Source of the DNA: Pseudomonas sp. sp1636 | GTDB taxonomy: Bacteria > Pseudomonadota > Gammaproteobacteria > Pseudomonadales > Pseudomonadaceae | Direction of reading: 5' to 3' | Length of the DNA stretch: 64,000 nt | Assembly (NCBI RefSeq): GCF_030376615.1 | Contig: NZ_JARRAB010000006.1 | Span: 163,047-227,046 of the forward strand | Shown: in pieces, positions 33,011 to 44,712 of the stretch | Layout of the letters: each line of letters begins with the position of its first letter | Numbering within the stretch: position 1 is the stretch's first letter | Notes under the pieces: model-generated | Database searches by the model: none | What the model saw: only the letters and a program-made list of their open reading frames with translations | What the model was told of the DNA's origin: nothing | Position numbers and translations under genes: made by a program

Positions 33011-33931
33011 TCAGACGGGGGCGCCGGCATCCCTCAGTTCGACCTGCAACCAGTCGACGAAACGCTGGGTCAAGCGCTGGCGACGCTTACGTTCGGGCAG
33101 CACCACGTAATAGCCGAGCTCGGAGCGGGCCTCCTGGGTGCAGACGCGGCACAGCAGGTTCTGCGCCAGCAGGTCATCGACCAGATGGCGCCAGCCGATC
33201 GCCACCCCTTGCCCGGCGATGGCGGCCTGAATCAACAGGGTGTAGTTGTCGAAGCGCAGGCTGCCCGAGCTGGGCGCCTCGGCGATGTCCAAGGCGCGGA
33301 ACAGGCCCTTCCAGTCGAACCAGCGGGTGTGCACCTCGGGCCGCAGATGCAGCAGGGGCAGCTGCGCCAATGCCGCCGCTGGCAGCGGCAATGTCTGGCC
33401 CTTGAGCAGTTGCGGGCTGCACACCGGGAAGGCCGCTTCGGCAAACAACAGGTGGGCCTCGCCGTGCTTGAAGCGGCCATCACCGAAGGCGATGGCCACG
33501 TCGATCTCCGGGGGCATGCTGCCGAAGTCGCGCTCGCTGGTGATCAGGCTGACGTCCACATCCGGGTGGGCCTGGTGAAAACGGTGCAGGCGCGGCATCA
33601 GCCAATAGGCGGCCACGGCGAAATCGGTGGCCACCTGCAGCACTTCATGCTGCTGGCCGGCGGTCACCGCAGCCAGGCCGGCATCGAGCACCTCGAGGCC
33701 TTCCTGCACATGGCGCAGCAGCAACTCACCGGCTTCGGTGAGGACGATGCCGCGATACACCCGGTCGAACAGGCGGGTCGCCAGTTGCTGTTCCAGGCGC
33801 TTGATCTGCTGGCTGATCGCCGGCTGACTGCTGCCCAACTCGGCGGCCGCCGCGGTGAAACTCAGCTGGCGGGCGGCGGACGCGAACACCCGCAAAGCAT
33901 CCAGAGAGATGCCTTCGGTTGCCCTTAGCAT
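33011..33931 (-). CDS. LysR-family regulator of choline sulfate utilisation
   Basis: 306 residues. N-terminal HTH (about 8-68: [36 protein letters not shown]) and a periplasmic-binding-like effector domain. Divergent from betC, the usual arrangement for the choline-sulfatase regulator, so it probably responds to choline sulfate or choline. A perfect ATAAG-N5-CTTAT palindrome (33930-33944) overlaps its start codon and suggests autoregulation. Confidence 0.88.
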   Translation of the reverse strand: MLRATEGISLDALRVFASAARQLSFTAAAAELGSSQPAISQQIKRLEQQLATRLFDRVYRGIVLTEAGELLLRHVQEGLEVLDAGLAAVTAGQQHEVLQVATDFAVAAYWLMPRLHRFHQAHPDVDVSLITSERDFGSMPPEIDVAIAFGDGRFKHGEAHLLFAEAAFPVCSPQLLKGQTLPLPAAALAQLPLLHLRPEVHTRWFDWKGLFRALDIAEAPSSGSLRFDNYTLLIQAAIAGQGVAIGWRHLVDDLLAQNLLCRVCTQEARSELGYYVVLPERKRRQRLTQRFVDWLQVELRDAGAPV

Positions 33932-33944
33932 AAGCTGTACTTAT
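33930..33944. promoter_or_regulatory. Candidate LysR-type operator
   Basis: ATAAG-CTGTA-CTTAT, a perfect 5-5-5 inverted repeat fitting the T-N11-A rule of LysR sites. It overlaps the regulator's ATG and lies about 98 bp upstream of the betC start. Function inferred from symmetry and location. Confidence 0.5.
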
Positions 33945-34041
33945 CCAAGCTATGTGTTCCTGCCGGGTTTACCGTGGTTTTGTTTCGGCCTGATGATGGT
34001 GCCAGCACTGTCGCATAAATCTTTCATATGGAATAGCCGCC

Positions 34042-35550
34042 ATGAAGCGCCCCAACATTCTGTTCATCATGGCCGACCAGATGGCCGCGCCGCTCCTGCC
34101 GATCCATGACCCGGCGTCGCCGATCAAGATGCCCAACCTGGTGCGCCTGGCCGAAACCGGCGTGGTATTCGATTCCGCCTATTGCAACAGCCCGCTCTGT
34201 GCACCGTCGCGCTTCACCCTGGTCAGCGGCCAGTTGCCGAGCAAGATCGGCGCCTACGACAACGCCGCCGACTTCCCCGGCGACGTGCCGACCTATGCCC
34301 ACTACCTGCGCAAGCTCGGTTATCACACCGCGCTGTCGGGCAAGATGCACTTCTGCGGCCCGGATCAGCTGCATGGCTACGAGGAGCGCCTGACCAGCGA
34401 CATCTACCCGGCCGACTACGGCTGGGCGGTGAACTGGGACGCACCCGAGGAGCGCCTCTCCTGGTACCACAACATGTCTTCGGTGCTGCAGGCCGGCCCC
34501 ACCGTGCGCACCAACCAGCTGGACTTCGACGAGGAGGTGGTGTTCAAGGCCCAGCAATACCTCTACGACCATGTCCGCGAGAACGCCGCGCAGCCGTTCT
34601 GCCTGACCGTGTCGATGACTCACCCGCACGACCCCTATTGCATCCCGGAAGAGTTCTGGAACCTGTACCGCGATGAGGACGTCCCGCTGCCCGGGGTCAA
34701 GATCGAGCAACAGGATCTCGACCCGCACTCGCAACGCATCCTCAAGGTCGTCGACCTGTGGGGCAAGGAGCTGCCCGAGGAGAAAATCAGGGACGCGCGG
34801 CGCGCCTACTTCGGCGCCTGCAGCTACGTCGACGCGAACATCGGCAAACTGCTGAAAACCCTGGGCGACTGCGGCCTGGCCGACGACACCATCATCGTCT
34901 TCTCCGGCGACCACGGCGACATGCTCGGCGAGCGCGGCCTCTGGTACAAGATGCACTGGTTCGAGATGGCCGCACGGGTGCCCTTCGTGGTGCATGCGCC
35001 GAGCCAATTCGCCGCCCATCGGGTCAGCCAGTCGATGTCCACCGCCGACCTGCTGCCGACCCTGGTGGAGCTGGCCGGCGGCGCGCTAGACCCGAGCCTG
35101 CCGCTCGATGGCCGCTCCCTGCTGCCCCACTTGCAAGGCAGCGGCGGCCACGACCAAGTGTTCGGCGAGTACATGGCCGAAGGCAGCAACAGCCCGCTGA
35201 TGATGATCCGCCGCGGCGAGTGGAAGTTCATCTACTCCGAAGTCGATCCGTTGCTGTTGTTCAACCTGAGCGATGACCCGCAGGAACTGGAGAACCTGGC
35301 CCAGTCGCCCGAGCACCAGGCCGTGCTCGCCGAGTTCCTCGCGGACGCCCGCGCACGCTGGGATATCCCGGCGATCCATCAGGCCACCCTGGCCAGCCAG
35401 CGCCGCCGGCGTTTCGTCGCCGAGTCGCTGAGCAAGGGCAAACTGAAGAGCTGGGACCATCAACCCATGGTCGATGCCAGCCAGCAGTACATGCGCAACC
35501 ACATCGACCTGGATGATCTGGAGCGCCGTGCACGCTTTCCGCAGCCCTGA
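34042..35550 (+). CDS. betC: Choline sulfatase
   Basis: 502 residues, type I sulfatase. Nucleophile C53 lies in LCAPSRFTLVSG and must be converted to formylglycine. N-terminal metal site NILFIMADQ and a second metal site FSGDHGDMLGERGLW are present, and the C-terminal region has the choline-sulfatase extension. It hydrolyses choline-O-sulfate to choline and sulfate in the cytoplasm, supplying carbon, nitrogen, sulfur or the betaine precursor. The ribosome-binding site is weak. Followed by a choline-binding protein and a sulfatase maturase, a self-consistent cassette. Confidence 0.95.
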   Translation: MKRPNILFIMADQMAAPLLPIHDPASPIKMPNLVRLAETGVVFDSAYCNSPLCAPSRFTLVSGQLPSKIGAYDNAADFPGDVPTYAHYLRKLGYHTALSGKMHFCGPDQLHGYEERLTSDIYPADYGWAVNWDAPEERLSWYHNMSSVLQAGPTVRTNQLDFDEEVVFKAQQYLYDHVRENAAQPFCLTVSMTHPHDPYCIPEEFWNLYRDEDVPLPGVKIEQQDLDPHSQRILKVVDLWGKELPEEKIRDARRAYFGACSYVDANIGKLLKTLGDCGLADDTIIVFSGDHGDMLGERGLWYKMHWFEMAARVPFVVHAPSQFAAHRVSQSMSTADLLPTLVELAGGALDPSLPLDGRSLLPHLQGSGGHDQVFGEYMAEGSNSPLMMIRRGEWKFIYSEVDPLLLFNLSDDPQELENLAQSPEHQAVLAEFLADARARWDIPAIHQATLASQRRRRFVAESLSKGKLKSWDHQPMVDASQQYMRNHIDLDDLERRARFPQP

Positions 35551-35616
35551 TCCTGAGCCACTCCATTATTCGGCGCGCGCCCTGCCCGCGCCGAACCAAA
35601 CTCCGAGGAAAGTGCC

Positions 35617-36543
35617 ATGAAAACAATTAAACACGCCTGCGCCGCCAGCCTGCTGCTGAGCACAGTCGCACTCACCGCCCAAGCCGAAGACGCCAGTTGC
35701 GCGACGGTCAGGCTGGGCGATCCCGGTTGGAGCGACATCGCCGTGACCAACGGCATCGCCCAGTTCCTCCTCGACGGTCTGGGCTACAAGACCGAGACGC
35801 AGATCCTCGCCGTGCCGATCATCTATGCCGGACTGCAGAAGGGTCAGGTCGATGCCTTCCTCGGCAACTGGATGCCGGCACAGCAGGATAACTACGACAA
35901 GTTCGTCGCCAGCGGCATCGTCGACAAGCTGGCCGAAAACCTCAGCGGCACCGAATACACCCTGGCCGTGCCCAGCTACGCCTATGCGGCCGGGGTGAAA
36001 ACCTTCGCCGATCTGGACAAGTTCGCCGAGCAGTTCGACAGAAAACTCTACGGCATTGCCGCCGGCTCACCGGCCAACGAATCGATCAGGAAGATGATCG
36101 CAGCCGACGAGTTCGGCCTCGGCGACTGGCAACTGGTGGAGTCCAGCGAGCAGGCCATGCTGGTTCAGGTCGGGCGCGCGGTGAAGCGCGACAAGTTCGT
36201 GGTGTTCCTCGGCTGGACCCCGCATCCGATGAACGTGCAGCACGACATGCGCTACCTCAAGGGCGGCGAGCAGTACTTCGGCGCCAGCGGTCACGTCAAC
36301 AGCCTGGCGCGCAAGGGCTACGCCAGCCAGTGCCCGAACGTCGGCAAGCTGCTGAGCAACCTGAGCTTCACCCTGGAGATGGAGAACGCCATCATGAACC
36401 AGGTACTGAGCAAGCAGGCGAGCAACCAACAAGCCGTCAAGAACTGGCTGCAAGCCAACCCGACGGTCATCGACGGCTGGCTGCAAGGAGTCACCACCCG
36501 CGATGGCGGCGACGCTCTGGCGGCGGTGAAGGCGCGGTTTTGA
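35617..36543 (+). CDS. Choline ABC transporter substrate-binding protein (ChoX/BetX type)
   Basis: 308 residues. Signal peptide with cleavage after AQA (about residue 23), then an OpuAC/ProX-like glycine betaine-choline binding domain: LGDPGWSDIAVTNGIA, GLQKGQVDAFLGNWMPAQ and the aromatic-cage region. No permease or ATPase gene lies beside it. In pseudomonads several such binding proteins (CbcX, BetX, CaiX) share one core CbcWV transporter, so this may be an orphan feeder. CCGAGGAAAG precedes the ATG. Confidence 0.9.
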   Translation: MKTIKHACAASLLLSTVALTAQAEDASCATVRLGDPGWSDIAVTNGIAQFLLDGLGYKTETQILAVPIIYAGLQKGQVDAFLGNWMPAQQDNYDKFVASGIVDKLAENLSGTEYTLAVPSYAYAAGVKTFADLDKFAEQFDRKLYGIAAGSPANESIRKMIAADEFGLGDWQLVESSEQAMLVQVGRAVKRDKFVVFLGWTPHPMNVQHDMRYLKGGEQYFGASGHVNSLARKGYASQCPNVGKLLSNLSFTLEMENAIMNQVLSKQASNQQAVKNWLQANPTVIDGWLQGVTTRDGGDALAAVKARF

Positions 36544-36633
36544 AGCAACCACCGCCAGGCTCCCCTGCGGCGTCCGCCGCCCGGGACGGGCACGGGGCAT
36601 TTGCGACAAGCACAACAGAGCGAGGAAAGCCTG

Positions 36634-37989
36634 ATGTCATCCATTGCCGGGCAGCCCGCGGCCGGGCCCTTTCATGTCATGAGCAAACCGATCGGCCCGC
36701 GTTGCAACCTCGCCTGTACTTATTGCTATTACCTGGAGAAGGAACGCCTCTATCCGCAGGAGCAGAAGTTCCGGATGGACGACGCCGTGCTCGAACGCTT
36801 CATTGCCGATTACATCGCCTCCCAGGCCGCCGCCGGGGTTGCCGAGATCTGGTTTGCCTGGCAGGGCGGCGAACCCAGCCTGCTGGGGCTCGGCTACTTC
36901 GCCCGCATCGTGACGCTGCAAGAAAAGTACAAGCCCGCGGGAACCACGGTGCGCAACAGCATCCAGACCAATGGCACGCTGCTGACCGTGCAATGGGCGA
37001 GCTTCCTGCGCCAACATAATTTTCTGGTCGGTCTCAGCATCGACGGGCCGCCCAGCCTGCACGACCGCCATCGCCGCGACCGGCGCGGCCAGCCGACCTC
37101 GAGCCGGGTGATGGCGGCGCTCGAGCTGCTGCGCGCCCAGCAGGTCGAGTTCAACGTGCTGGCGGTGGTCAACCACGACAACGTGAGTCGGCCGCTCGAG
37201 GTCTACCGCTTCCTACGCGAGTGCGGCGTCACTTTCATGCAATTTATTCCGCTGGTCGAACGCCGCGACCCGCAGGGATGCCTCGCCGGCCCGACGGAGG
37301 GCGCGATGGACAGCGCTTCCATGCAGGTGACGCCCTGGAGCGTGTCCGCCCTGGCGTACGGCGATTTTCTCTGCGCCATTTTCGACGAATGGGTTCGCCA
37401 TGACGTCGGGCGGGTCTTCGTGCAACACTTCGAGGTGCAACTGGGCCTGTGGCTGGGCAGGCCCGCCGCGCTGTGCATCTTCGCGCAAACCTGCGGGCGG
37501 GGCCTGGCGCTTGAGCACAATGGCGACCTCTACGCCTGCGACCACTACGTCTACCCCGAGTACCGCCTGGGCAACATCATGCAGCAGCCGCTTGGCCAGC
37601 TGGCCGCCAGCGCGGCATTGCGCCGCTTCGGCGAGGACAAGCGCGCGAGCCTGCCGCGCCAGTGCCGCGAATGCCCATACCGCTTCGCGTGCAACGGCGG
37701 CTGCCCCAAACATCGGTTCCTGGCGAGCGACGCCGACGGCGAGCAAGGGCTCAACTATTTCTGTGCCGCCTACCGCCGTTTCTTCGCCCACGCCGGCCCC
37801 TTTCTCGATGCGATGGCACACCTCGTTCGCCATGGCCGCCCCGCAGCCGCGATCATGCCGCTACTGGCCGCCCGCCGGGGCCGCTCGGCATCCGCCCTCA
37901 ACCGAACCTGCCCTTGCGGCAGCGGGCGGGCGCTCAGGCAGTGCTGCGCTCCTGCGCCGGCAGCCCCCTGCAGGGGATCGCCAGGATGA
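36634..37989 (+). CDS. Anaerobic sulfatase maturase (radical SAM anSME) with C-terminal SEC-C motif
   Basis: 451 residues. Radical SAM motif C24-x3-C28-x2-C31 (CNLACTYCYY), SPASM-type cysteine clusters further on (CGRGLALEHNGDLYACDHYV; CRECPYRFACNGGCPKHR), and a C-terminal SEC-C zinc motif CPCGSGRALRQCC. anSMEs oxidise the sulfatase active-site Cys or Ser to formylglycine without O2. Being 90 bp after the binding-protein gene and in the betC cluster, its likely substrate is BetC C53. GAGGAAAG precedes the ATG; an upstream TTG in frame is less likely. The SEC-C tail is an addition I do not expect in all members. Confidence 0.9.
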   Translation: MSSIAGQPAAGPFHVMSKPIGPRCNLACTYCYYLEKERLYPQEQKFRMDDAVLERFIADYIASQAAAGVAEIWFAWQGGEPSLLGLGYFARIVTLQEKYKPAGTTVRNSIQTNGTLLTVQWASFLRQHNFLVGLSIDGPPSLHDRHRRDRRGQPTSSRVMAALELLRAQQVEFNVLAVVNHDNVSRPLEVYRFLRECGVTFMQFIPLVERRDPQGCLAGPTEGAMDSASMQVTPWSVSALAYGDFLCAIFDEWVRHDVGRVFVQHFEVQLGLWLGRPAALCIFAQTCGRGLALEHNGDLYACDHYVYPEYRLGNIMQQPLGQLAASAALRRFGEDKRASLPRQCRECPYRFACNGGCPKHRFLASDADGEQGLNYFCAAYRRFFAHAGPFLDAMAHLVRHGRPAAAIMPLLAARRGRSASALNRTCPCGSGRALRQCCAPAPAAPCRGSPG

Positions 37990-38135
37990 GCGGCCGCTGC
38001 CTTGCCGGGCTTGATGCCACCCGCGAAGACATCGGCCAGCCGAACCGGCTTTGAATTAACCGCCTGGATTGCGTAGGGTTGATCCCACCGCTGCGCACGG
38101 ATCTCGCCCGCAGCGGGCGCCCTCGCGAGCATCGC

Positions 38136-39740
38136 ATGAGCACTGTCCACGCCACCGAAGAGCGACACCGCATGCCGCTACCCAGCCGCCAGACCCTGCT
38201 GCCGTTCCTGCGCTGGCTGCCCAGCACCAGCAAGCGCAGCCTCGCCAACGACCTGTTGGTGGGGCTCAGCGGCGCCATCCTGGCGCTGCCGCAATCCATC
38301 GCCTACGCCCTGATCGCCGGGCTGCCGGCCGAATATGGCCTGTACGCGGCGATAGTGCCGGTGATCATCGCCTGCCTATGGGGCTCGTCCTGGCACCTGA
38401 TCTGCGGGCCGACCGCGGCGATTTCCATCGTCCTGTTCACCAGCGTCAGCCCTCTGGCCACGCCGGGCAGCGACGACTTTATCGCGTTGATCCTGTTGCT
38501 GAGCTTTCTCGCCGGGCTGTTCCAGTGGCTGCTCGGCCTGCTGCGCTTCGGCGCCCTGGTGAATTTCGTCTCCCACTCGGTGGTGCTCGGCTTCACCCTG
38601 GGCGCGGCCGTGGTCATCGCCCTCGGCCAACTGCCCAACCTGCTCGGCCTCAGCGTGCCCAGTCAGGCCACGGCGCTGGCGACCGTCCTCAATATCGGTC
38701 AGCACCTGCTGGAAAGCGACTGGCGCGCCCTGGCCCTGGCCGGCTTCACCCTCGGCGTCAGCCTGCTGGTCAGACGCCTGTGGCCGCGCTTGCCGGCCCT
38801 GCTGATCGGCATCGTCGCCGCCAGCCTGGCGGTGCTGGCGTGGCCGGCTCAGCTTGGCGGCATCGCCCTGGTCAGCGCCTTCGAGGGCCGTTTGCCGCCG
38901 TTCAGCCCACTGACCTTCAAACTGTCGAGCATTCTCCAGCTGCTGCCCGCCGCAGTGGCCTGCGGCATGCTCGGCCTGGTCACCAGCCTGTCGATCGCCC
39001 GCGCCCTGGCCAGCCAATCCCAGCAGTTTCTCGACGCCAACCAGGAAGTCCGCGCCCAGGGCCTGTCCAACTTGCTCGGCCCCTGGTTCTCCGCCTCGCT
39101 GTCGGCCGGTTCCTTCACCCGCTCGGCGTTGAACCTGCAGGCCGGTGCGCGCTCGCCCCTGGCCGGGGTATTTTCCGCGCTGCTGGTGGCGTTGTTCGCC
39201 CTGCTTGGCGCCCGCCTGATCGCGCATATCCCGCTGCCGAGCATGGCCGCCGGCATCCTCCTGATCTGCTGGGGGTTGGTCGATATGGCCGGGGTGCGTG
39301 CGCTGTTCCGGGTCAGTCGCTCGGAGTTCCTGGTGATGTTGCTGACCCTGCTGGCCACCCTGCTGCTGGAGCTGCAAACGGCGATTTACGCCGGGGTACT
39401 GGTTTCGCTGTTCTTCTACCTCAAGCGCACCTCGCAGCCACGGGTGAAGTTCTGGCAGGAGGGCGAGGAGGAGTTGCTGCGCGTTGAAGGGTCGATCTTT
39501 TTCGGCGCCTGCCATTACCTGCAGCAGCTGATCCAGCGCAGCAAAGGCGAGCGGGTGATCATCGATGCCCACCACGTCAATTTCATCGACTACGCCGGGG
39601 TGGCCATGCTCCACCAGGAAGCCCGCCGGCTGCTGGCGCAAAACCGCTGCCTGATCCTGCGCCGCGCCCGGCCCCAGGTGATCGAGGAAATCCACAAGCT
39701 CGAAGGCGCCGAGCGCTGCCCGGTGCAGTTCGAGGATTGA
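38136..39740 (+). CDS. SulP-family sulfate permease with STAS domain
   Basis: 534 residues. About twelve membrane helices (LPQSIAYALIAGLPAEYGLY is the SulP signature) and a C-terminal STAS domain (about 430-534, VIIDAHHVNFIDYAGVAML). Transports sulfate or related anions. Its location after the choline-sulfatase cassette suggests handling of the released sulfate or of the substrate, but direction is not determinable; synteny with a SulP gene near betC in P. aeruginosa supports association. The start could also be ATG at 38172. Confidence 0.88.
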   Translation: MSTVHATEERHRMPLPSRQTLLPFLRWLPSTSKRSLANDLLVGLSGAILALPQSIAYALIAGLPAEYGLYAAIVPVIIACLWGSSWHLICGPTAAISIVLFTSVSPLATPGSDDFIALILLLSFLAGLFQWLLGLLRFGALVNFVSHSVVLGFTLGAAVVIALGQLPNLLGLSVPSQATALATVLNIGQHLLESDWRALALAGFTLGVSLLVRRLWPRLPALLIGIVAASLAVLAWPAQLGGIALVSAFEGRLPPFSPLTFKLSSILQLLPAAVACGMLGLVTSLSIARALASQSQQFLDANQEVRAQGLSNLLGPWFSASLSAGSFTRSALNLQAGARSPLAGVFSALLVALFALLGARLIAHIPLPSMAAGILLICWGLVDMAGVRALFRVSRSEFLVMLLTLLATLLLELQTAIYAGVLVSLFFYLKRTSQPRVKFWQEGEEELLRVEGSIFFGACHYLQQLIQRSKGERVIIDAHHVNFIDYAGVAMLHQEARRLLAQNRCLILRRARPQVIEEIHKLEGAERCPVQFED

Positions 39741-39759
39741 AACCTTGGCGGCTGCCGCG

Positions 39760-40578
39760 TCAGGCCAACTGACGGCGCAACTCGGCCAGCACCGGCGCGC
39801 TGTCCGGACGCACGCCGCGCCACAGGTAGAAGGCCTCGGCGGCCTGCTCGACCAGCATGCCCAGACCATCCAGGGTGCGCGCCGCGCCCTGCTCGGCAGC
39901 CCAGCGGTTGAACGCGGTCGGCTGCTTGGCGTACATCATGTCGTAGCACAGGGTATGACCCGGCGCGATCAGGCTCGCGGCGATCGGCGGCCGCTCGCCG
40001 GCCAGGCTGGCCGAGGTGCCGTTGACGATCAGGTCGACCGGCGCATCGAGCCAGTCGAAGCCGCTGGCCGCCACCGGGCCGAGGTCGCTGAACTCGCGGG
40101 CCAGCTGTTCGGCCTTCTGCACCGTGCGGTTGGCAATCACCAGCGCCGCCGGCTGCTCGGCCAGCAACGGCTCGAGCACGCCACGCACGGCCCCGCCGGC
40201 GCCGAGCAGGAGGATGCGCTTGCCGCGCAGGGCGCAGCCGGCATTAACGCTCAGGTCGCGCACCAGGCCGGCGCCGTCGGTGTTGTCGCCGAGCAGGCTG
40301 CCGTCCTCCAGCTTCTTCAAAGTGTTCACCGCGCCGGCACGCTGGGCACGGGCGGTCAGGCGGTCGGCCAGTTGAACGGCCTGTTCCTTGAACGGCACCG
40401 TGACGTTGGCGCCCCTGCCGGCGCTGAAGAACGCCTTGGCAAACCCGGGGAAGTCCTCCAGCGGCGCCAGCAAGGCCTCGTAGCTCAACTGCTGGCCGGT
40501 CTGCTGGGCGAACAGGCGGTGGATCAGCGGCGACTTGCTGTGGCCGATGGGGTTGCCGAATACGCCGTAGCGATCCAT
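39760..40578 (-). CDS. aroE: Shikimate dehydrogenase (NADP)
   Basis: 272 residues. Substrate motif [10 protein letters not shown], catalytic Lys in NVTVPFKE, and NADP-binding [10 protein letters not shown] plus NRT. Reduces 3-dehydroshikimate to shikimate. Start [10 protein letters not shown] matches AroE N-termini. Downstream of hemF on the same strand with 142 bp between, mostly occupied by a palindromic repeat. Confidence 0.96.
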   Translation of the reverse strand: MDRYGVFGNPIGHSKSPLIHRLFAQQTGQQLSYEALLAPLEDFPGFAKAFFSAGRGANVTVPFKEQAVQLADRLTARAQRAGAVNTLKKLEDGSLLGDNTDGAGLVRDLSVNAGCALRGKRILLLGAGGAVRGVLEPLLAEQPAALVIANRTVQKAEQLAREFSDLGPVAASGFDWLDAPVDLIVNGTSASLAGERPPIAASLIAPGHTLCYDMMYAKQPTAFNRWAAEQGAARTLDGLGMLVEQAAEAFYLWRGVRPDSAPVLAELRRQLA

Positions 40579-40606
40579 GTGAAAATTCCTCGCGTCAAAA
40601 TTTGCG

Positions 40607-42801
<2,195 letters not shown>

Positions 42802-42804
<3 letters not shown>

Positions 42805-42871
42805 GGTGGGTTAGGCGGCGCTCACACCCCGCACCGCTATCGATTTCGTGACAATGCGCCGCCCACCCTAG
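42802..42871. repeat. Palindromic GTAGGGTGGG-type intergenic repeat
   Basis: TAGGGTGGG(TTAG)GCGGCGC at the left pairs with GCGCCGCCCACCCTA at the right around a roughly 35-base loop. It carries the qor stop codon (42802-42804) and lies between convergent qor and tsaC, where it may terminate or stabilise both transcripts. Shares the TAGGGTGGG core with the hairpin at 31910-31937. Confidence 0.65.
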
Positions 42872-42885
42872 CAAAGCGGAAAGCG

Positions 42886-43443
42886 TCAGGACGGCCTGAT
42901 CACATCGCCCGTGACCAGGTCACGAATCAGACTAGGATTCTTGCGCCCACCCAGGGCGCCGCCGAGCACCTTGTCCAGTTGCCGCGGGAAGTACTGCTCG
43001 ACCCGCAGCCGGGATCGCGCCGCCGGGCGCCCGGCCGGGTTGGCCGAGGTCGACACCAGTGGGCCGGTGAGGGCACAGAGCTCGCGCACCAGCGGGTGAT
43101 CGCTGACGCGCAAAGCGACGCTGCGGTGCTCGCCGGTGATCCACTCGGGCAGGCGCTGCTGATGCGGTACCAGCCAGGTATTGGGGCCCGGCCAGGTGCT
43201 GGCCAGGCGCTCTTGCCAGATATCCGGCAGATCTTCGAGGAGAAAATCGAACTGCTCAATGCAGTCCGCCACCAGAATCAGGCCCTTGCCCATCGGCCGC
43301 TCTTTCAGCGCCAGCAAGCGCTCCACCGCGATGTCGTTCCACGGGTCGCAACCCAGGCCCCACACCGCCTCGGTCGGGTAAGCGATGACCCCGCCCTGAC
43401 GCACCACCCGCGCTGCCTGCTGTACCTGCCAACTGCTGACCAT
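42886..43443 (-). CDS. tsaC: Threonylcarbamoyl-AMP synthase (YrdC/Sua5 family)
   Basis: 185 residues, single YrdC domain without the Sua5 extension. [30 protein letters not shown] and the PLVSTSAN motif. Makes threonylcarbamoyl-AMP for the t6A modification of ANN-decoding tRNAs. Follows dprA by 43 bp, as in many gammaproteobacteria. Confidence 0.95.
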   Translation of the reverse strand: MVSSWQVQQAARVVRQGGVIAYPTEAVWGLGCDPWNDIAVERLLALKERPMGKGLILVADCIEQFDFLLEDLPDIWQERLASTWPGPNTWLVPHQQRLPEWITGEHRSVALRVSDHPLVRELCALTGPLVSTSANPAGRPAARSRLRVEQYFPRQLDKVLGGALGGRKNPSLIRDLVTGDVIRPS

Positions 43444-43486
43444 TCACTGCTCTCCCGCTGAAGGAATGCCGCGCAGTGTACCCAAG

Positions 43487-44599
43487 CTAGCGGGCGCGGC
43501 CCACCCAGCGCCCGGCTTCGCAGGCGATACGGCCGTCCAGCTCCAGCTCGGTGAGGGCCGCCAGCACCGCCGACAACGGCCAGCCGCTGGCCGCCGCCAG
43601 GGCTTCGCTGCTGTGTGGCGCCGCATGCAGCAAGTCGAGCAGGGGATGCGCGAAGGATTGAGCCGGACTCGCCTCGCTCGCCAACGGCGGCTGCAGCTGC
43701 CAGCCGCGCAGCGCTTCGAGAATATGCGCGATGCTTTCCACCAGCACGGCGCCATCGCGGATCAATTGATGACAGCCGCGCGCCCCGGGGTGGTGGATCG
43801 AGCCGGGAATGGCATAGACCTCGCGGCCTTGCTCGGCCGCCAGCCGCGCGGTGATCAGCGAGCCGCTGGACGGACTGGCCTCGACCACCAGCACGCCGAG
43901 GGACAGGCCACTGATGATGCGGTTGCGCCGGGGGAAATTGCTCGCCTGCGGCGGGCAATCCAGCGGCAACTCGGAGACCAGCGCGCCGCCGTGCTCGACG
44001 ATGTCCGCGGCCAGTTGCCGGTGCCGCGCCGGATACAGGCGCTGCAAACCGGTGCCGAGTACCGCGATGGTTTTCCCGGCCGCATCCAGTGCGCCTCGAT
44101 GGGCGGCGCCATCGATGCCCAACGCCAGGCCGCTGGTGATGACGAAGCCACCGGCAGCCAGGCTGCGGGCGAAGCTGTGCGCGGTATCCAGCCCGGGCCG
44201 TGAGGCGCGGCGACTGCCGACCATGGCCAGTTGCGGCTGTTCCAGTAACCCGGGATCGCCGGCCACGTAGAGCAAGGGCGGCGCATCGCCGAGTTCGGCG
44301 AGCAAGCCCGGATAACCGGGGTCGTCCCACATCAACAGATGATGGCGCTCGGCCTCCAGCCAGGCCAGGGCGGCAGCGGCGCGCTCACGCACCGCGCTGC
44401 TGCGCCGGGGCTCGGCACAAGCGGCCGGCAACCCCAGCGCACGCCAGGCGCTGGCGGGCGCGCTGAGGGCGGCGGAGGCGCTGTCGAAGGCGCTGAGCAA
44501 TTTGCGAAAACGCCGCGGCCCAAGCTCCGGCAGGCTGTGCAGGCGCAGGCGGGCTTCGAGTTCGGCAGGGGAAATGCTGTAGCGGGGGCATTGCGCCAT
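43487..44599 (-). CDS. dprA: DNA processing protein DprA/Smf
   Basis: 370 residues. Rossmann-like domain with MVGSRRASRPG, SGLALGIDGAAHRGAL and GTGLQRLYPARH, plus a C-terminal winged-helix (about 300-370). Loads RecA on incoming single-stranded DNA during transformation. Start at 44599 rather than 44608 because AAGGATG is better spaced. Between LysM protein and tsaC genes, the standard neighbourhood. Confidence 0.94.
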   Translation of the reverse strand: MAQCPRYSISPAELEARLRLHSLPELGPRRFRKLLSAFDSASAALSAPASAWRALGLPAACAEPRRSSAVRERAAAALAWLEAERHHLLMWDDPGYPGLLAELGDAPPLLYVAGDPGLLEQPQLAMVGSRRASRPGLDTAHSFARSLAAGGFVITSGLALGIDGAAHRGALDAAGKTIAVLGTGLQRLYPARHRQLAADIVEHGGALVSELPLDCPPQASNFPRRNRIISGLSLGVLVVEASPSSGSLITARLAAEQGREVYAIPGSIHHPGARGCHQLIRDGAVLVESIAHILEALRGWQLQPPLASEASPAQSFAHPLLDLLHAAPHSSEALAAASGWPLSAVLAALTELELDGRIACEAGRWVGRAR

Positions 44600-44712
44600 G
44601 GCGATCATCCTTGATCGGTCGCGCCCAACAACCGGGGCAGGCTTGGCGGGCGGCAGCTTGCGATGAAGCAGAAAACGCCAGCCATGCACGCGCAAGGCTG
44701 GCGTCCGGGTCG

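Noticed and set aside
38376..39869. Minus-strand frame of 497 codons opposite the SulP gene
   Set aside because: Gln/Ala/Gly-rich shadow with no recognisable fold; the plus strand encodes a full SulP-STAS protein.
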